A stretch of DNA of 64,000 nt from Gnetum montanum (GCA_015680685.1 MNCI01026966.1:125185-189184), one strand, 5' to 3'; shown: positions 22,803-35,226, counted from the first letter of the stretch. A program made the numbers and translations. The notes: generated from the sequence alone by a model not told the origin.

Positions 22803-25585
22803 CTATGATCCATATAGGTTTTATAAAAATGTCAACATAAGGAATGATGAAGAAAATGGCTACTTCAATCATTATGATATTATATGATAAGTTTCAATGT
22901 CAAAACCATAATTTGAACCTATCAAATCAAAGAAAGAGGAAGAAGAAAACATAACTAATAACCCTGAGGATTCCTACATTGACATTTAAAAATTATCATC
23001 TCAATACTATTGAATTTGGACCTCTAATATGCAATTCAATTATGTTTCCCCATCATCCTATGGTCTATTTTATCTAAATTTTGTAATACTAATGTTTTTA
23101 ATTTTCCATGTGGTAACCCTTACACATGCAATATCTTATTTTCATAGGGAGTATTTATTTGGCTTGGGTGAAGCTAGCACAAAGAGTGTGGCTAGCTGAT
23201 TTTAATGAAAGCCTAAGGCATATATAACTCTTTCCTATCTATACTAGTAATGTCAATGTTACATTGGCCTTTAAATAATGTCACATGGAGGGGAAGTTTA
23301 GCCCTTGTGAATAACAAAAACTAAGATAGTATTCTNTGGCCTAGTGCAAATCGCGTCTCATCACACTTGATTTTATAATATTGACAACTTGATTTTCTAC
23401 AACTTCTACCTTATTTATAAGGGACTATGAATTACAGCTACATTGCAAGCTAAACTAAAACTATGTGCAACTTACAGTAACCAATAGCTCTTTGCCCAAA
23501 GTGGAAAAACATATGAAAAAATTTGCAAAAATAATACATAAGATACCTAATAACTCCTACATACTTTGAGGGCATAAAATACATGTCAAAGGCGGATTGA
23601 TGTTCTCATTAACTTTGATCTCAAATGTTGATCCATGTGATTTTCTCTTATTAATACCCTAGCTAGGTAGAGGTTGGGTATCTTATCATAGAAGTTGAAG
23701 ATTCTTGTGAATAGTGACAAATATCATATCTTACACAAGTGATTTTGACTTAAAATAGTTAGCAGTAAAGGTAGGAATCTTCATTATATTATTTGGTAGA
23801 CTCAATCTACAGGTTTGGTTATGCTTGTATGTAATATTATTATGTATGGTATATATGAGTATACCATACATTTGGAGATGAATTTTTATTGCAAAAACAT
23901 ATTTTATGCATGGTTGTGGGCTTGTTTCATAATGTTTCCTTATCCTAAAAGTCTTGTAGGTCTCTTGATCAAAGTCTTAAGGGTTTGAAATGTGCTGGTA
24001 AGTCGAATGATGAAGTCAAATTGTAGAAAATACAAGTTACACCTTATCATAGGTCACTCATAGATCATGATTAAATCATGATTGTTTGACAATGATTGGA
24101 CAAAGGTTATAGTAAGATCACAACAAGGTTCCAACAATTCTAGGATTTCTATTAGGACTTTTAACAAGTTCAACATCTAAGTGCTAGAATTATAGTTAAG
24201 CCATAATATCAAATGAGGACTTGTAGTGTACTCATGACTAGGTCAAATAAAAGAACTATGTACATTCATGATTACATTGTACTAAAATTGCAATCAAATA
24301 AGTAATGTATTTTTTGAGTTGTTGTGAAGTAACATTAAGGTTGAGATTTAATGTTTTCCTTTTTGTTTACTTATGTAGCTAGGTGCTTTGGTCAATCAGG
24401 GATTTTTCTTATGATATTTTTGTGCTCTTATATTAGTTGTACATTTTGGTCGTATGCAAGTCCAAGTTTTTATACCTCCCTTACCATCATTTTACTTGTA
24501 TTATATGTTTTATGCTAATGTGATGTATGGCTTATTTATTGGGATTAAAACTAGCATCAAGATGTGAGGACCAATAAGTGACAAACATCTTGGAGTAATT
24601 ATGTTAATCATCACTAGGATACATTAGTGAGGCTCTTGTCATAGGCTCCATCTTTTGAAAGAGAGGAAGTGTTTGTACCTTCATTGATATTTCTTATTCC
24701 TTCTTAATGTTAGGAAATTATTGAATGTATCTAGCACTAGTAGTGATATGGATAGTGAATTATTTGATACCATTGGGTTTGGTTAAGACTAATAATAGGA
24801 ATTTTATGGGTATGATGTTTGACTTGGTATGAGGACACATAACAACTTGATTTGCATATTAATATTGAGTGCTAGTACATGCTAGTATCCCAAAGCATGT
24901 TGGTGGTGATGGGTGAAAGAATGTGATATTCTTGCTCTTAGATTTTGTCTTAATGGTTTTGAACTTGAATTGTGATATGGTATTTTCTTGGTCTTAATCT
25001 TGTGATTATTTTTTTTCTTTGATTTGAATGTATGAATGAATGCTACATATTCTTGTATACTAACATGCTATAGAGGTTTATTATGCATGTGTGAATTCCT
25101 TATTCAATGGTGCTTGTTTTTTGGTTGGATGAAAGAGGTGATAAACTCTTTTCCACTTATTATATCTTGACTTTCCTTTTCTTTTAGATGTTGGTATTGA
25201 AGGAGTTGGAGGCTTGATGGCATAGCTAAAGTATGCTTGGTGTTTTCTAATCAATAGCTTATTGGCTTTATGACATTGATTCTATGAGATGTTGTAAGGG
25301 TTCATAGATATGATATGTACCTTGATTGTTTTTTGGATGTTACATTATGGATAAAGGTTTATTTCTAGCATTTATATTTTCTATATAATTAGGTTCATAT
25401 TTTCTAAGCTTATGTTGTGACTACAAGTGTGTTTGTTTCCATGTCTTATTTGCATCATTGTGACTAGCCTCTCACATGGTGTTAGTACCAATGTAATACT
25501 TTCTAGCCTAAATATGTTAGAAGGGTGTTACATATGAAACATGAGTTTTAATGACTCTTTTTAGCTCCTAGCTATTATGCAAGGT
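22803..25585. other. AT-rich intergenic sequence, nothing recognised
   Basis: No ORF, TATA-bearing LTR, RNA gene or clear repeat was seen. One N lies at 23336 with no duplicated flanks. Confidence 0.5.
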
Positions 25586-25589
25586 GTTG

Positions 25590-25728
25590 GAACCCAAATT
25601 AAGTAGAACATAGGTACATCCTATATAGTCCAATTAGAACTTTATATAACTCAACATTGCCTACCAGAATTGAACACATGACCTAGAGCTTCTAAATCGA
25701 GTGTCTTACTGCTAGGTTAACATGTCAT
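25590..25728 (-). mobile_element. tRNA-derived SINE copy
   Basis: On the minus strand TTAACCTAGCAGTAAGACAC (box A-like) is followed about 40 bases later by GGTCATGTGTTCAATTCTGG (box B-like). A body follows with GGCAATGTTGAGTTATA..AATTGGACTATATAGGAT. A second copy at 41100-41245 shares the same parts in the same order. Confidence 0.65.
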
Positions 25729-26389
25729 ATAACAAAGATTCAATACAATATAAAGAAACAACATAAAAGTAATTGATGGAGATAAGAGTACATTCACACT
25801 ATATCCAATAAAATATTCAAAATTAAATATGATATGACATTTTCAAGACATCTAGAATTTTATTTAGCTTAGATATATGAGGGCGTTAAAAAATCAAAGG
25901 AAAATTATATAGGTTCAATGCCTCTCAAATAGGAATATTATATGATTTTTTTAGAACATTAGTGACAAAGTTCCAAGTTCTGATCATATTACTTACCCAA
26001 CATAGAAGAGTTGTAAATCAAAACAATTTGACTATAAGTACATCAAAAAACAATGCCTTATGTATAACTTAAATTAGCAACCCCATTCCTACAAATCCTT
26101 AAATAATAAGCTAACCACTTAGGCTACTTCTCATTTAAAAAAACTAATTATATTATATACTATTTAGCATGGAGTATTTAAAAACAACCATCATCATGGA
26201 CCCATGTAAAGTATTATATACCTAAAATCTAACTTCATAGTTGTTCTTCTTAATATGCTAAACTTATTTCTTGAATTTTGATTATAAAAATAATAGCATT
26301 TATTAATAGTATTTTCTTATAAGAACTATTGATTCTTTTCATGATAAATCATCTTTTATCATCTAGATTTTATCTACTACCTTTAAGTC
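25729..26389. other. AT-rich sequence, nothing firm
   Basis: A lone box A-like AGTAGCCTAAGTGGTTAGC occurs on the minus strand at about 26111-26129 without a box B, so it is not called as a SINE. Confidence 0.4.
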
Positions 26390-27200
26390 CTTGTATTTTG
26401 AAAATATAATTTGTGTTACATATGTTAAGATATATAGTTTCACTCGAGGAAATGAACATGTGGACATAACCTCCTCTTATAAATATCTTGGCTTCAAGTA
26501 CTTCTACAATTACAAATGGAATCAATACATTACTTAGAGAGCTATAAGTAGTATGAATGCTTTATCTTCTTTAAAAATATATATATAAGAAGGAATCTAT
26601 TTTAGCTTAGATATTGAAGAGCAACTCTATCATACCATTATTAAACCAACTATTCTTTATGGTGTGTTATATGAGGTCTTGGCCTAGCAAATAAATATTT
26701 GAAATAGATGAGTGAAATTAAAAAAATAAAAAATAAGTTTTCACCTATCCACCAACCTTGCTTGGTGAGATGAGCATTAAGGCTTTGGATAATGGCCTTT
26801 AGAAAAAATAAATTTAAAATTTTTTCTTACTTAATATATTCAAAGTGAAGGGATAGATGCAATATGCTTTTATGCTTCTTGAAGTAGAGATGGTGCCCTT
26901 AGAATTTGTAATTATTTAGCAGGTTATAACTTATAATCTTTTTGAATTTTCATTGGCAAAATATTCCAAAAAGGTGATGATGAAAATGCAAGATAAAGGG
27001 TAATTTCACAAAAATGTTCTATGGCTTAATAAATAGAATATTCAAGAGCACACTATATTTTGATAGTAAATAGGTTTACAAATCGATGAATAGTATAGGG
27101 GAGATCTTAATTCTAAGGAAAACTATTTCTCTAGTACTATTCATTACTATTTCCTATTATTTAAGAGTTGAAATATTATTTAAGAGCTGAAATATTGTTC
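26390..27200 (+). pseudogene. LINE reverse-transcriptase C-terminal remnant
   Basis: In frame with few stops the plus strand reads HVDITSSYKYLGFKYFYNYK, then WNQYIT and SSMNALSSLKIYI. It continues LDIEEQLYHTIIKPTILYGV (about 26445-26670). This is the plant LINE pattern of SYKYLG..F, a W-N pair and VTPVILYG, C-terminal to the RT palm. Upstream and downstream parts are too decayed to define ends. It marks an old non-LTR insertion. Confidence 0.6.
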
Positions 27201-28370
27201 ACAAGTGGTATATTATTATTTAAGAGTTGAAATAAGTTGAATTTCTTACAAAGATTGAATATACCAATTGTGCAATACAAATAGCATTAAACATGAACAC
27301 CACATTTCTTGCAATGTGTTCAATTTAAGCAGGTTGGACATAAGAGGGATATTATAGTTGCAAATTTGGTTGATTTGTTGTAAATTTTAGCAAGAATATT
27401 TTTCTAATTTTTTTAATGATGTTTCTAGAGAACATAATAAAATTTCAATTCTAGTTTCAATATAATTTTCTTTAAAAAATTTCAATGCCCCCTAATCCAA
27501 AATCACTATTGAAATCCATAATTTAAATTTTTTTAAATAAACTTTAAGATTATTAGCATGGGTGTTGCTAATTTATTATTAGTATCCTCTTTTTTTTTTG
27601 GTTAGGCATCTATTTACTATTGTCAAATCTCATTTACCGTGCAGCATCATTCCATCGTACTTGCAATCCCTCGGGTCGTCAACCGGGATGACGGTCCGGC
27701 AACGATGATCCAGATGTGCATTAAAAAAAAAATGAAGAAGCAAAATACGTTTTCCAAAGCCATTCTTTGATTTTGATTATGCATTCCTACCACAGACAAA
27801 ACTACCGTGAGCTTTTATTTATTGCTTCAATGCTATGCATAAAAGAATCCGATTCGTGGAAGTGAGGAATCGAGGATTCGCGATTCTGAACGTGTTTGGG
27901 CACATGTACCTCAAGAAAAAGTGGGACGGGTTCGTACCCGGGGGACGTGATATAGAAAATTTAAATATATTAGTTTTTTTAAAAAATTAAATCTCATATA
28001 TCATAAAAATACAGTATCTCATAAATCGAGGATTCGCGATTCTGTAAGCGCTCCGGAATTCCACGCCAACAGGTGAAAATTTATCAGGAATCGTGAATCT
28101 CCAGCGCATAGCTTCAAAGTTTAAACTTAATCCATCGCTAATCGCTGCGTTTTAGAGAGGAGCTCGGGAAGTTCATCCTATCATAGGATCGATTGTTGCC
28201 GAAAGTCTTTATAATTTGCCGAAGCCCCCTGTAAATCCTTGATTACAAACGTCACTTTATTCAAGGAGTATGCGACAATCATAATTTCAGTTCATGCTGG
28301 CGTTTTCTTGTAAGGTTTGGCCAAAGCTTTGCTTAGGAACAAAGGATTCTCTGAGACTATGCTATGTTTG
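27201..28370. other. Gene-proximal intergenic region
   Basis: AT-rich to about 27630. Then a GC-richer part (CCCTCGGGTCGTCAACCGGG near 27668) and the two 21-bp direct repeats at 27868 and 28024. It lies 3' of the pectinesterase gene. No ORF or RNA gene was seen. Confidence 0.5.
27868..28044 (+). repeat. Pair of 21-bp perfect direct repeats
   Basis: The same 21 bases, AATCGAGGATT through CGCGATTCTG, occur at 27868-27888 and 28024-28044. They enclose about 135 bp with an AT-rich centre and the word GGGTTCGTACCCGGGGG. Confidence 0.85.
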
Positions 28371-28378
28371 TTTTGTAT

Positions 28379-28384
28379 TTTATT
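28379..28384 (-). terminator. Polyadenylation signal of the pectinesterase gene
   Basis: AATAAA on the minus strand, about 60 nt after the stop codon. T-rich sequence follows in the transcript direction. Confidence 0.65.
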
Positions 28385-28443
28385 GAACATTAGTCTTATT
28401 GAATCTGCTACCATCATGATTGTTATTGAACGAACAAACGGCA

Positions 28444-31400
28444 TTACGATGTGGTCCTGAGACTGTGGCTGGCATCAGGAACAGTACTGCGGGGGCGGGG
28501 GTGGAGGTAGGGGTGGTGTGCAGGGATAAAAGATTGACGTAGCGTGGAAAGAGGCAGCCATTGATGGCCATCGATGAAGGAAATGTCAAGAAAGGGAGCA
28601 GCCACGGCAAAGGACAGATCCTGCGAGTAGTGCACGCGGCCATCCAATTTGGCGCCGGGGCCGCTGCACTGGAACTCCGCGAAGAAGACGGTGGCGCGGC
28701 GAGTAACGTTGTTCCAGTCGTTCCATCCCTCGGGGGAGACGACGTTGGACATGACAGAGTAAGAGAAGACGACGAGAGAGAAGGGTCCCCACGCCCTGCC
28801 CAGCCACACTGTGCCGCTGCCGTCGATTGAGCAGTTGAGGAAAGAGAAGCCTGTGTTTTCCTGTGCAGATTGCCTGCCCTGGGCCGTTATGGCTCCTGTC
28901 ACCACCCCTGCAACCAACTTCGCTGTCGATCGAAGCTCGCATTTCTGCACTCACGCAAAACCAATTGCATTTAAAGAAAAAAAAAATTTCCATGCTACAG
29001 ACATTTGTGATTTGCAAGTATTACACGGTAATTATAACAATGAAGAAGAAAGCAGAAGGCAAGGGAAGATAAGTCGGGTGCCTGGTAAAGAGATCTGGCG
29101 TTGCCGAAGATGAAGTCGACGGAGCCCTGAATAAAACAGTCGCGGAAGTAATGGCGGCCTCTGTCGTCATGGAGAGTGTCCTGGGAACCGTAGAAGCCGC
29201 AACGGTAGAATGCTGCCTGGTCTCCCGCTATTCTCAGCGCCACCGCCTGTCCTCCCTCCACTCCCGGATCCACCGCTGGCGCTGAATTCTTAATCATCCA
29301 ATTCACGTGTCGTCATATCGATTGTTCAATTTGACAAAAATACTTGGCAAAATTGAATAATGAAAGATGCCATGCATTAACATTAAATGTTTTAGCACTC
29401 AAAAACACAAGACAACAAATTAGGCTTCCCTGCCGGACCGCAATCCGTGCAACGATGCAGCTGTAAAAATTCGTTCAAACACGTTCTAAACAGGGCTAAA
29501 ACTGTAAATCTCTTTTCATATTTGATAAAGACGACTAAGTATGAACACATGTAACAAAGGTACCAAGGTAAACCAAGATCTTGAAAAATATTAAAATTGT
29601 ATAAGCTCAACTGACTCTTCCATTCATGAGTTTACTCGATGCCAAAATATTACCTCTCTCTGTTAACAAGAATTACGAGAGACTCGTATATTTTATCATG
29701 ACAGAAACTGCTTTTAGTTACCTATTTTATCACAATATTACATGCTTTTTAGTTTTTAGGAAATCCTAGGCCCATTCAAACTGTACAATTCCGGACTTGC
29801 AGAATTGTGGATCCACTTTAACTCACTCATCTACACATGTGTAGTCACAACCTGAATCAACGACCTGAAAACTAATACCTCCTAAATAAATGACAAGTTT
29901 GCCATACCAAATTATATCAATTTTGCAGAAGCAGACAGCCAGACACATTTTGCTCACGTGTTTGGACAATTCCACCGCACAAATCCATATCAAACAAGGT
30001 ACAAGCCGTCTCTCCCTTAGATTAGATTGGTTCATGTCTGTCTTCATCGTTTTTTATACGTTGTCTGGGATGACAGCCGTGTGGAAATTCATATTCTTGC
30101 AATAATGAAACTGAAAGGGAATGTATTTAATTACGCTTTTGAATCTACACTAGTTTCAGAGCTCCTTGTATGTAAGAAAAGGTTGCCGATTGCAATTATA
30201 TCTATCCACAAAAGACCCTGAAATGCAATACAGGTGCATCGAACATCAATAAAATAGATTTTCCTAACAGGAACAGCTTTAATCTCTAAGCAACTGTCAG
30301 TTTGGGTTCCACGTGAAGGCGTTATGCATGAAAAACGAAATCTATTCCACGTTCATGATTATCAAAATTGTTTAATAGGCCAGGGTTTGGTAACACTTGA
30401 CCTAACACGTAAATTGGTGGATCAGCGATCATTATTTGTGTAAGAACGTTTCTGTTGCGTGCTCCTCAGACTTGGAAAGCTGACGTCGCAATATAATGCC
30501 AATATCGATCACTCAGGATTCAGAAATGAATCTTGTACGTTACGCAAGGGACAAAACGATGGGTAATAAAAATTTTCAGTTTTTCAGTTTCATCATAATA
30601 AAAGCGAAGGCGATGGGTACCTGAAAGCTGAGATCCTGGGCAATGAATCCTCTGGCGAAGATAGATACGGAGGCGCTGTAAGGAGTACCGTGTGAGGAAT
30701 TGGCAGTGTCGTTCCATGAAATGCTGGTGTTCAGGTATCCCTGTCCGGCCATGGTCACGTTGGCCTTTGCCTCTGGCACGGTCACCTTCTCTCTTCAACA
30801 CCACCAAAACCAAAACCAGAACCAGTTAACTAGGCCACATGAATTTTACTACTGGAATATCCCCCCATCATCTATGCTTTTAAAAGTCACAAGAATACCA
30901 TTCCTCCTTGTTTCAAAAGGACGAATTTCATCGCTTCAGCGAAACGTAAAGCAACTAATGACACCAAGTAACATGAGCCAAACAAAATCACAAAACCAAG
31001 TAAAATCTCAAATTTAAGACAAGGCTTAAGCAAAGTGATCTAGACCCTCTCAGGACACTTTTAATAACCTAGGAAGTTAGGAGCCATAAGCGACAGTATT
31101 TTGAAATCAGAAAACAAATTTCAGGTTTAAACAATATTCTACTTTGGGAAGAAGCTAGGCTCTTATCTGTATGGATTTTTTTTTTTTTTCTTTTCTACTT
31201 TTTCACTTTGAGCATGTGTTTTGACCAAAAGGAAACAAACGGCAGCATAATCCACCGAAACAGGAGCCTTGAATCAATTAATTAAACGAGTGGACGTTCA
31301 GTAACCGAGCAACCCACAAACAGTCCGAAAAGTTGGAAACATGTAATTGGACTCTTGCACTAACCCAAAATCTTCAGAAAACAAGCATGAAATCTGGTCA

Positions 31401-31832
31401 AACCTTTTGAGACCATAACCTAAAAATCTTAAAATCTGTCGGAGTCGAGCATGCAAATTGGTCAAATATTTGCAGAAAAACTTTGAAACAACAGAAATCA
31501 AGACCAGGTAGGTACATGTATGATGCAGCCGTGAGATAAATGACAGTTCTGGTGGCGCTGTAATCGGGAACGGCATTCACAGCCCGCTGCACAGAGCGGA
31601 AGTCACCACAGTCGTCCTTGTCAACCACCAAGATACGATGTGCACATTCATCCACCTCCCAAACCTTCGGAATCCTCTTGCTGTAGCAGATACGGGGCTT
31701 GTGCCTTGACCCCTCATCATCATCATCCTCGTGCAAAAAAGAATGCCATTTCCAATGGTGCTGTGCTGCAAGCAAACCCACAACTGCAGCAAATCCTGCC
31801 AGGGCCAACAATCTCTTTGAGAGTTTGTCCAT
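28444..31832 (-). CDS. Pectin methylesterase (pectinesterase), four exons, 398 aa
   Basis: Demethylesterifies cell-wall homogalacturonan. Exons 31832-31516, 30792-30621, 29288-29082 and 28944-28444 join in frame to 398 codons plus TAA. Residues 8-23 are hydrophobic (signal peptide or anchor), and there is no inhibitor pro-domain. Catalytic motifs are GGQAVAL (Q177), GSQDTL (Q199, D200), VDFIFG (D221) and LGRAW (R282, W284), so all key residues are present. The usual GTYREK is AASYIEK (102-108), and LGRAW in place of LGRPW is typical of pro-less plant PMEs. Six N-glycosylation sequons are visible. A Pro/His-rich tail (363-398) follows the usual FIDG..WL end. Introns are 723, 1332 and 137 nt. 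The last starts with GC. The start ATG has strong context (CCGCCATGG). Probably functional and secreted. Confidence 0.93.
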
Positions 31833-32020
31833 GGCGGAACAATGGTGTCCATGCACATGCACCAGCACAGGAGACTGTTGCTGTTATTATTGTTGCTGTG
31901 GGTTTCCTCGGCCAAGAATTCATGGAATTGGCAATGCTTTATTGGTGGCTATGAGTCAATGGTTTGTGTGTCATTCAAGCACGCGGGAACATGATGTTCA
32001 TTAAAGCACACATAGGAATG

Positions 32021-32030
32021 ATTATTTATG
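32021..32030 (-). promoter_or_regulatory. Possible TATA box of the pectinesterase gene
   Basis: CATAAATAAT on the minus strand, about 190 bp before the start codon. The transcript would carry out-of-frame ATGs at 31923, 31858 and 31852, which could dampen translation. The motif is weak. Confidence 0.3.
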
Positions 32031-32238
32031 ATTGCCGAGTGCGATTATTTTCTGTGTCCGGTGGTGGAGCCGTTGGCCGGCCCGGGGCCTGGTATTCTCA
32101 GAAATCATGTGAAATAGAAACAGACGCATAGCTGATATATCACGAAAGCTCCAGCTAGATCATTTATGCCTCTCCAACTGCCTCATGAGACGAAAAGGAA
32201 GGAAAGAGGTAAGAATTTGACAGGCCCTGGAATAGAAA

Positions 32239-32505
32239 TTAAAGGAAAAGCTTGGTCTTCCGGTGAACCTTGGGCTTTGCTTTGCTTTTGCTTGACTCGC
32301 CTGATTGATTCGTCTGCGAATTATGCCTTGTCTTAGAATCCAACCCCAACTGTTTAATGAATTGTGCTTGCTCTGCTAGGGATTGTCTGAGAAAAAAATT
32401 ATAATCATTTGGTAAGTGGATTCCATATCCCATGTCTACTGCCTTTTTCCCTGGTCTACTTGAATTTGACTTTATACTCATCAGCTGGTAAATCCACTAA
32501 TTTCA
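32239..32505 (-). pseudogene. Exon-like coding segment of unidentified gene
   Basis: After an acceptor-like TATGAAATTAG the minus strand stays open for 80+ codons: WIYQLMSIKSNSSRPGKKAV, then GYGIHLPNDYNFFLRQSLAE, QAQFIKQLG, and a Ser/Lys-rich tail to a stop at 32239. Composition and length are more gene-like than neighbouring intergenic DNA. I do not recognise the protein. It lies upstream of the pectinesterase on the same strand. Confidence 0.35.
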
Positions 32506-32675
32506 TAGTTGCAGAAAAATTTTAATCAGGACACCAGCATAGTCTGACAAATCAAGAAGCAGCGGCAGTCGAAATCTGCAGCAGCATATTGCTATATTAT
32601 TACGTTTATTTGTCATAATTCTCGCTTCTGAGCCTCAGCTCAGCCACCTAAGAAAATTGTTAATCTTTACCTCGA

Positions 32676-32855
32676 TTATTGGCCTTCCCAGGCGTCTGTT
32701 AAAGGAGCATTGAATTCCTGAAGATAACATTCTTGACTTCTTGGCCATGTGGAAGAACCGCTCCAAATGTCAATTTCTTCCCTGAAGTTACTGGGCAGGT
32801 CTATGTCATTTTTAACTGACATGCAAGGCTTTCTGTCGTGCACGGTAAGCCCTGG
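32676..32855 (-). pseudogene. Second exon-like segment of the unidentified gene
   Basis: A clean acceptor (TTTTTTGGTTCCAG) at about 32856 opens LTVHDRKPCMSVKNDIDLPS, then NFREEIDIWSGSSTWPRSQE and CYLQEFNAPLTDAWEGQ. A TAA follows, and just beyond it a perfect-looking donor, CGAG|GTAAAG (about 32667). The stop before the donor suggests a broken gene, or a last codon inside a 3' exon. Function unknown. Confidence 0.35.
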
Positions 32856-33109
32856 AACCAAAAAAGCTTAGCCTGTGATGCAACATAGAAAATTCGATTG
32901 AGCAAACTCAGGACAAGAAATTCAGAAATTCATACTTTTGCACAATGACACATACGGTGGCTACAAGGAATCGAGTTTTTTAGCAATTCACCCCAAAAGG
33001 TGATAAAACGATGCTAGGAATACGTATTCTGCAGGCAACCATAGATTAAAAAGTAGGAGTATTCGACTTGTTGGGCAAGTTAAATTACTCGTCTATATGT
33101 CGGCAACTA

Positions 33110-34255
33110 GTCGGAATTCTAAAAATAAAGTATAAATATTTTTAATATTAAATTTTTTTAAAAATATTTATTTTCATTATCATTATCTTAGCCATGTCGT
33201 AACAATATGATATAAGTGCTATTTTGGGATTCATCTTATTTATTTACAATTTGTTCTCATTATCTTATGGTTTTTTTATTTTAATAGCTTTTTTAGACCA
33301 ACGCTTCAGCAATCTTTTTTAATAGATTCATTATCCGATCTTTAATAACATAATTCCTTAATTTTATAACAAATTACTAATAATTAACAGTAAAAAATTG
33401 AATAAAATCCTAAAGTTAACCTTTGTTAATTAGTTGATAATCCAAACCAATGTTGGGTTTACTCTATATCTTGGACTCTTTTCTCCGTTAAGACTTTACA
33501 CTAATATGAAAAAAATAGACTGTGTTGGTATATATATATATACACACACACGTGGTAGCTTGAAGTTGGATGGTAAATAGGTTCAACGTTCAACCTAAAT
33601 ACAAAATAATCAAACATACATTATATATATATATATGATTATCTCTCTTAGATACATCATATATTTCTAAATTTTAAAAAACAAATGTGCAATGACTTTC
33701 ACATCTAAGAATTTGAATAATAATCAATGCCAAATGAATAGAGATTTTCAAAAATTAATGATGAATACAATCCATCACTCTAATTAATTTACTTGTATTT
33801 ATTCATAACCACTGCTTGAGGATGATTGTCAAAAGTTTTGTGAGATGCTCTTGAATGGAACATGGTTGAAAAAACGATTAAAAAAAATTTATTTTATATA
33901 GCTTTTTCCATTTCAACTTGTTAAAAAGCCAAAAATTTTGCAACATTGACTTAATTTGAGTTAGTTGGAAAGGAGTATAACGTTTGGTCATTTTGGTAGT
34001 CATTAATTAAGGTTATTAAACACTACTAACAATGATCAAGGGATAGAAAATAAGATAAGACACTAAAAGTAGAATGAAGTTAGATGAAAAGAAGATTGAA
34101 GAATTAAAATTAGATATGCAATTAAGAATTGATGTTTGAATTACAAATTTATTGCATTTCTTTTACAGTTCTTCCCTCATAGAACCTAGATCCCTTTTAC
34201 TAAGTACTAGTCTTATTTGATATAAGTTGATTTACATTAGCCTTGTTTGCATAAT
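33110..34255. other. AT-rich intergenic DNA with dinucleotide repeats
   Basis: Contains (TA)n(CA)n at about 33529-33552 and (TA)n at 33621-33637. No gene was seen. Confidence 0.7.
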
Positions 34256-35226
34256 TAATGAGCAATGAGGTACCCCCTATGCCCAACCATACGAATCACA
34301 AGCATTCATGCATGATTCCGTCAAATATTATAGAAGGAACTAGTTGTGGTATCTAGATCATTATGCCTTGATCATAGTTTGCTTACCACTTGGACTAGTG
34401 GTAGCTTTGTCACATATGGTTTAGTCTAGAGTGAGGCATATGATTCTTGATGTTGTCTCAGCCTTATGCTACTCCTAACAATAATAAAGAAATCCTTTGT
34501 TTAAACTAATTAATAATGCAAAATAAATTGTAAACTAGCCTATGGGCGATAAGTGTTCATTTTTAGCTACCATACATGTCTTGAACCCATGTATCCACTA
34601 CTAGGATTACCAAGTGCTATGCTACTGGGTGAACCAAGCAATAACACTACTGGGATTACTAAGCAAATACGTGTTTACGCTCAAAACTGGTCACACACAT
34701 TCTACCAATTCATTAACATGCATGGAAATGTAAATATTAACTAAGTACACGAAATATAAATTGCATTAAAAGTAAATTTAATCTAAGTCAAAGTGCTAAA
34801 ATGGATAAGAACCAATCTTGATCTTATTGCCATTCATGGAATGTGTCTAAGTACATTGCCACTCGAATAAGACATCATACAACTAACTTAAATTCATAGT
34901 ATCACTAACTACTGTCTAAGATTATGAAATAAAATTGCAAAATTTTAGCTACTCTATTGACTGAACAACTACATAAACACAGTTGTGAGTGCATATTTAT
35001 AGATTTTATTACTACGTTGCATCAACGGGGCCTCGTTGACCATGATACGATGTGTCAACAAGGCCACATTGATGGGGCCTCATCAACAAGGCCCAGTTAT
35101 CAGGACCTTGTTATTAGGGCCTTGTTATCGTAGCCTTATTATCAGAGCTAGGACAATGGAGCTAAGATATCAAAGCCAACCAAAAAGTTGACTTTTATTA
35201 GATGACCCAGCCAACTGATCACATCA
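34256..35226 (-). repeat. 3' LTR of element C
   Basis: Starts TAATGAGCAATGAGGTACCC (plus strand) and ends GATCACATCA. A minus-strand TATA box, CTATAAATATG, lies at about 34988-34998. Upstream at 35030-35160 are tandem TTATCAGG/GGCC words. The polypurine tract CATGGGGGTA is at 35227-35236. Confidence 0.88.

Noticed and set aside
26092-26135. Box A-like sequence suggesting a third SINE
   Set aside because: No box B and no match to the body of the other two copies.
27895-27955. GGGTTCGTACCC resembling a tRNA or SINE box B
   Set aside because: No box A at the right distance and no cloverleaf could be drawn.
28380-29113. Several overlapping open frames on both strands over pectinesterase exons 3 and 4
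   Set aside because: Only the minus frame 28944-28444 carries pectinesterase motifs and joins the other exons in phase; the rest are shadows of GC-richer coding DNA.
31832-31868. A start 12 codons upstream of the chosen pectinesterase start
   Set aside because: The codon at 31868 is GTG, not ATG; the first in-frame ATG is at 31832 and has excellent context.
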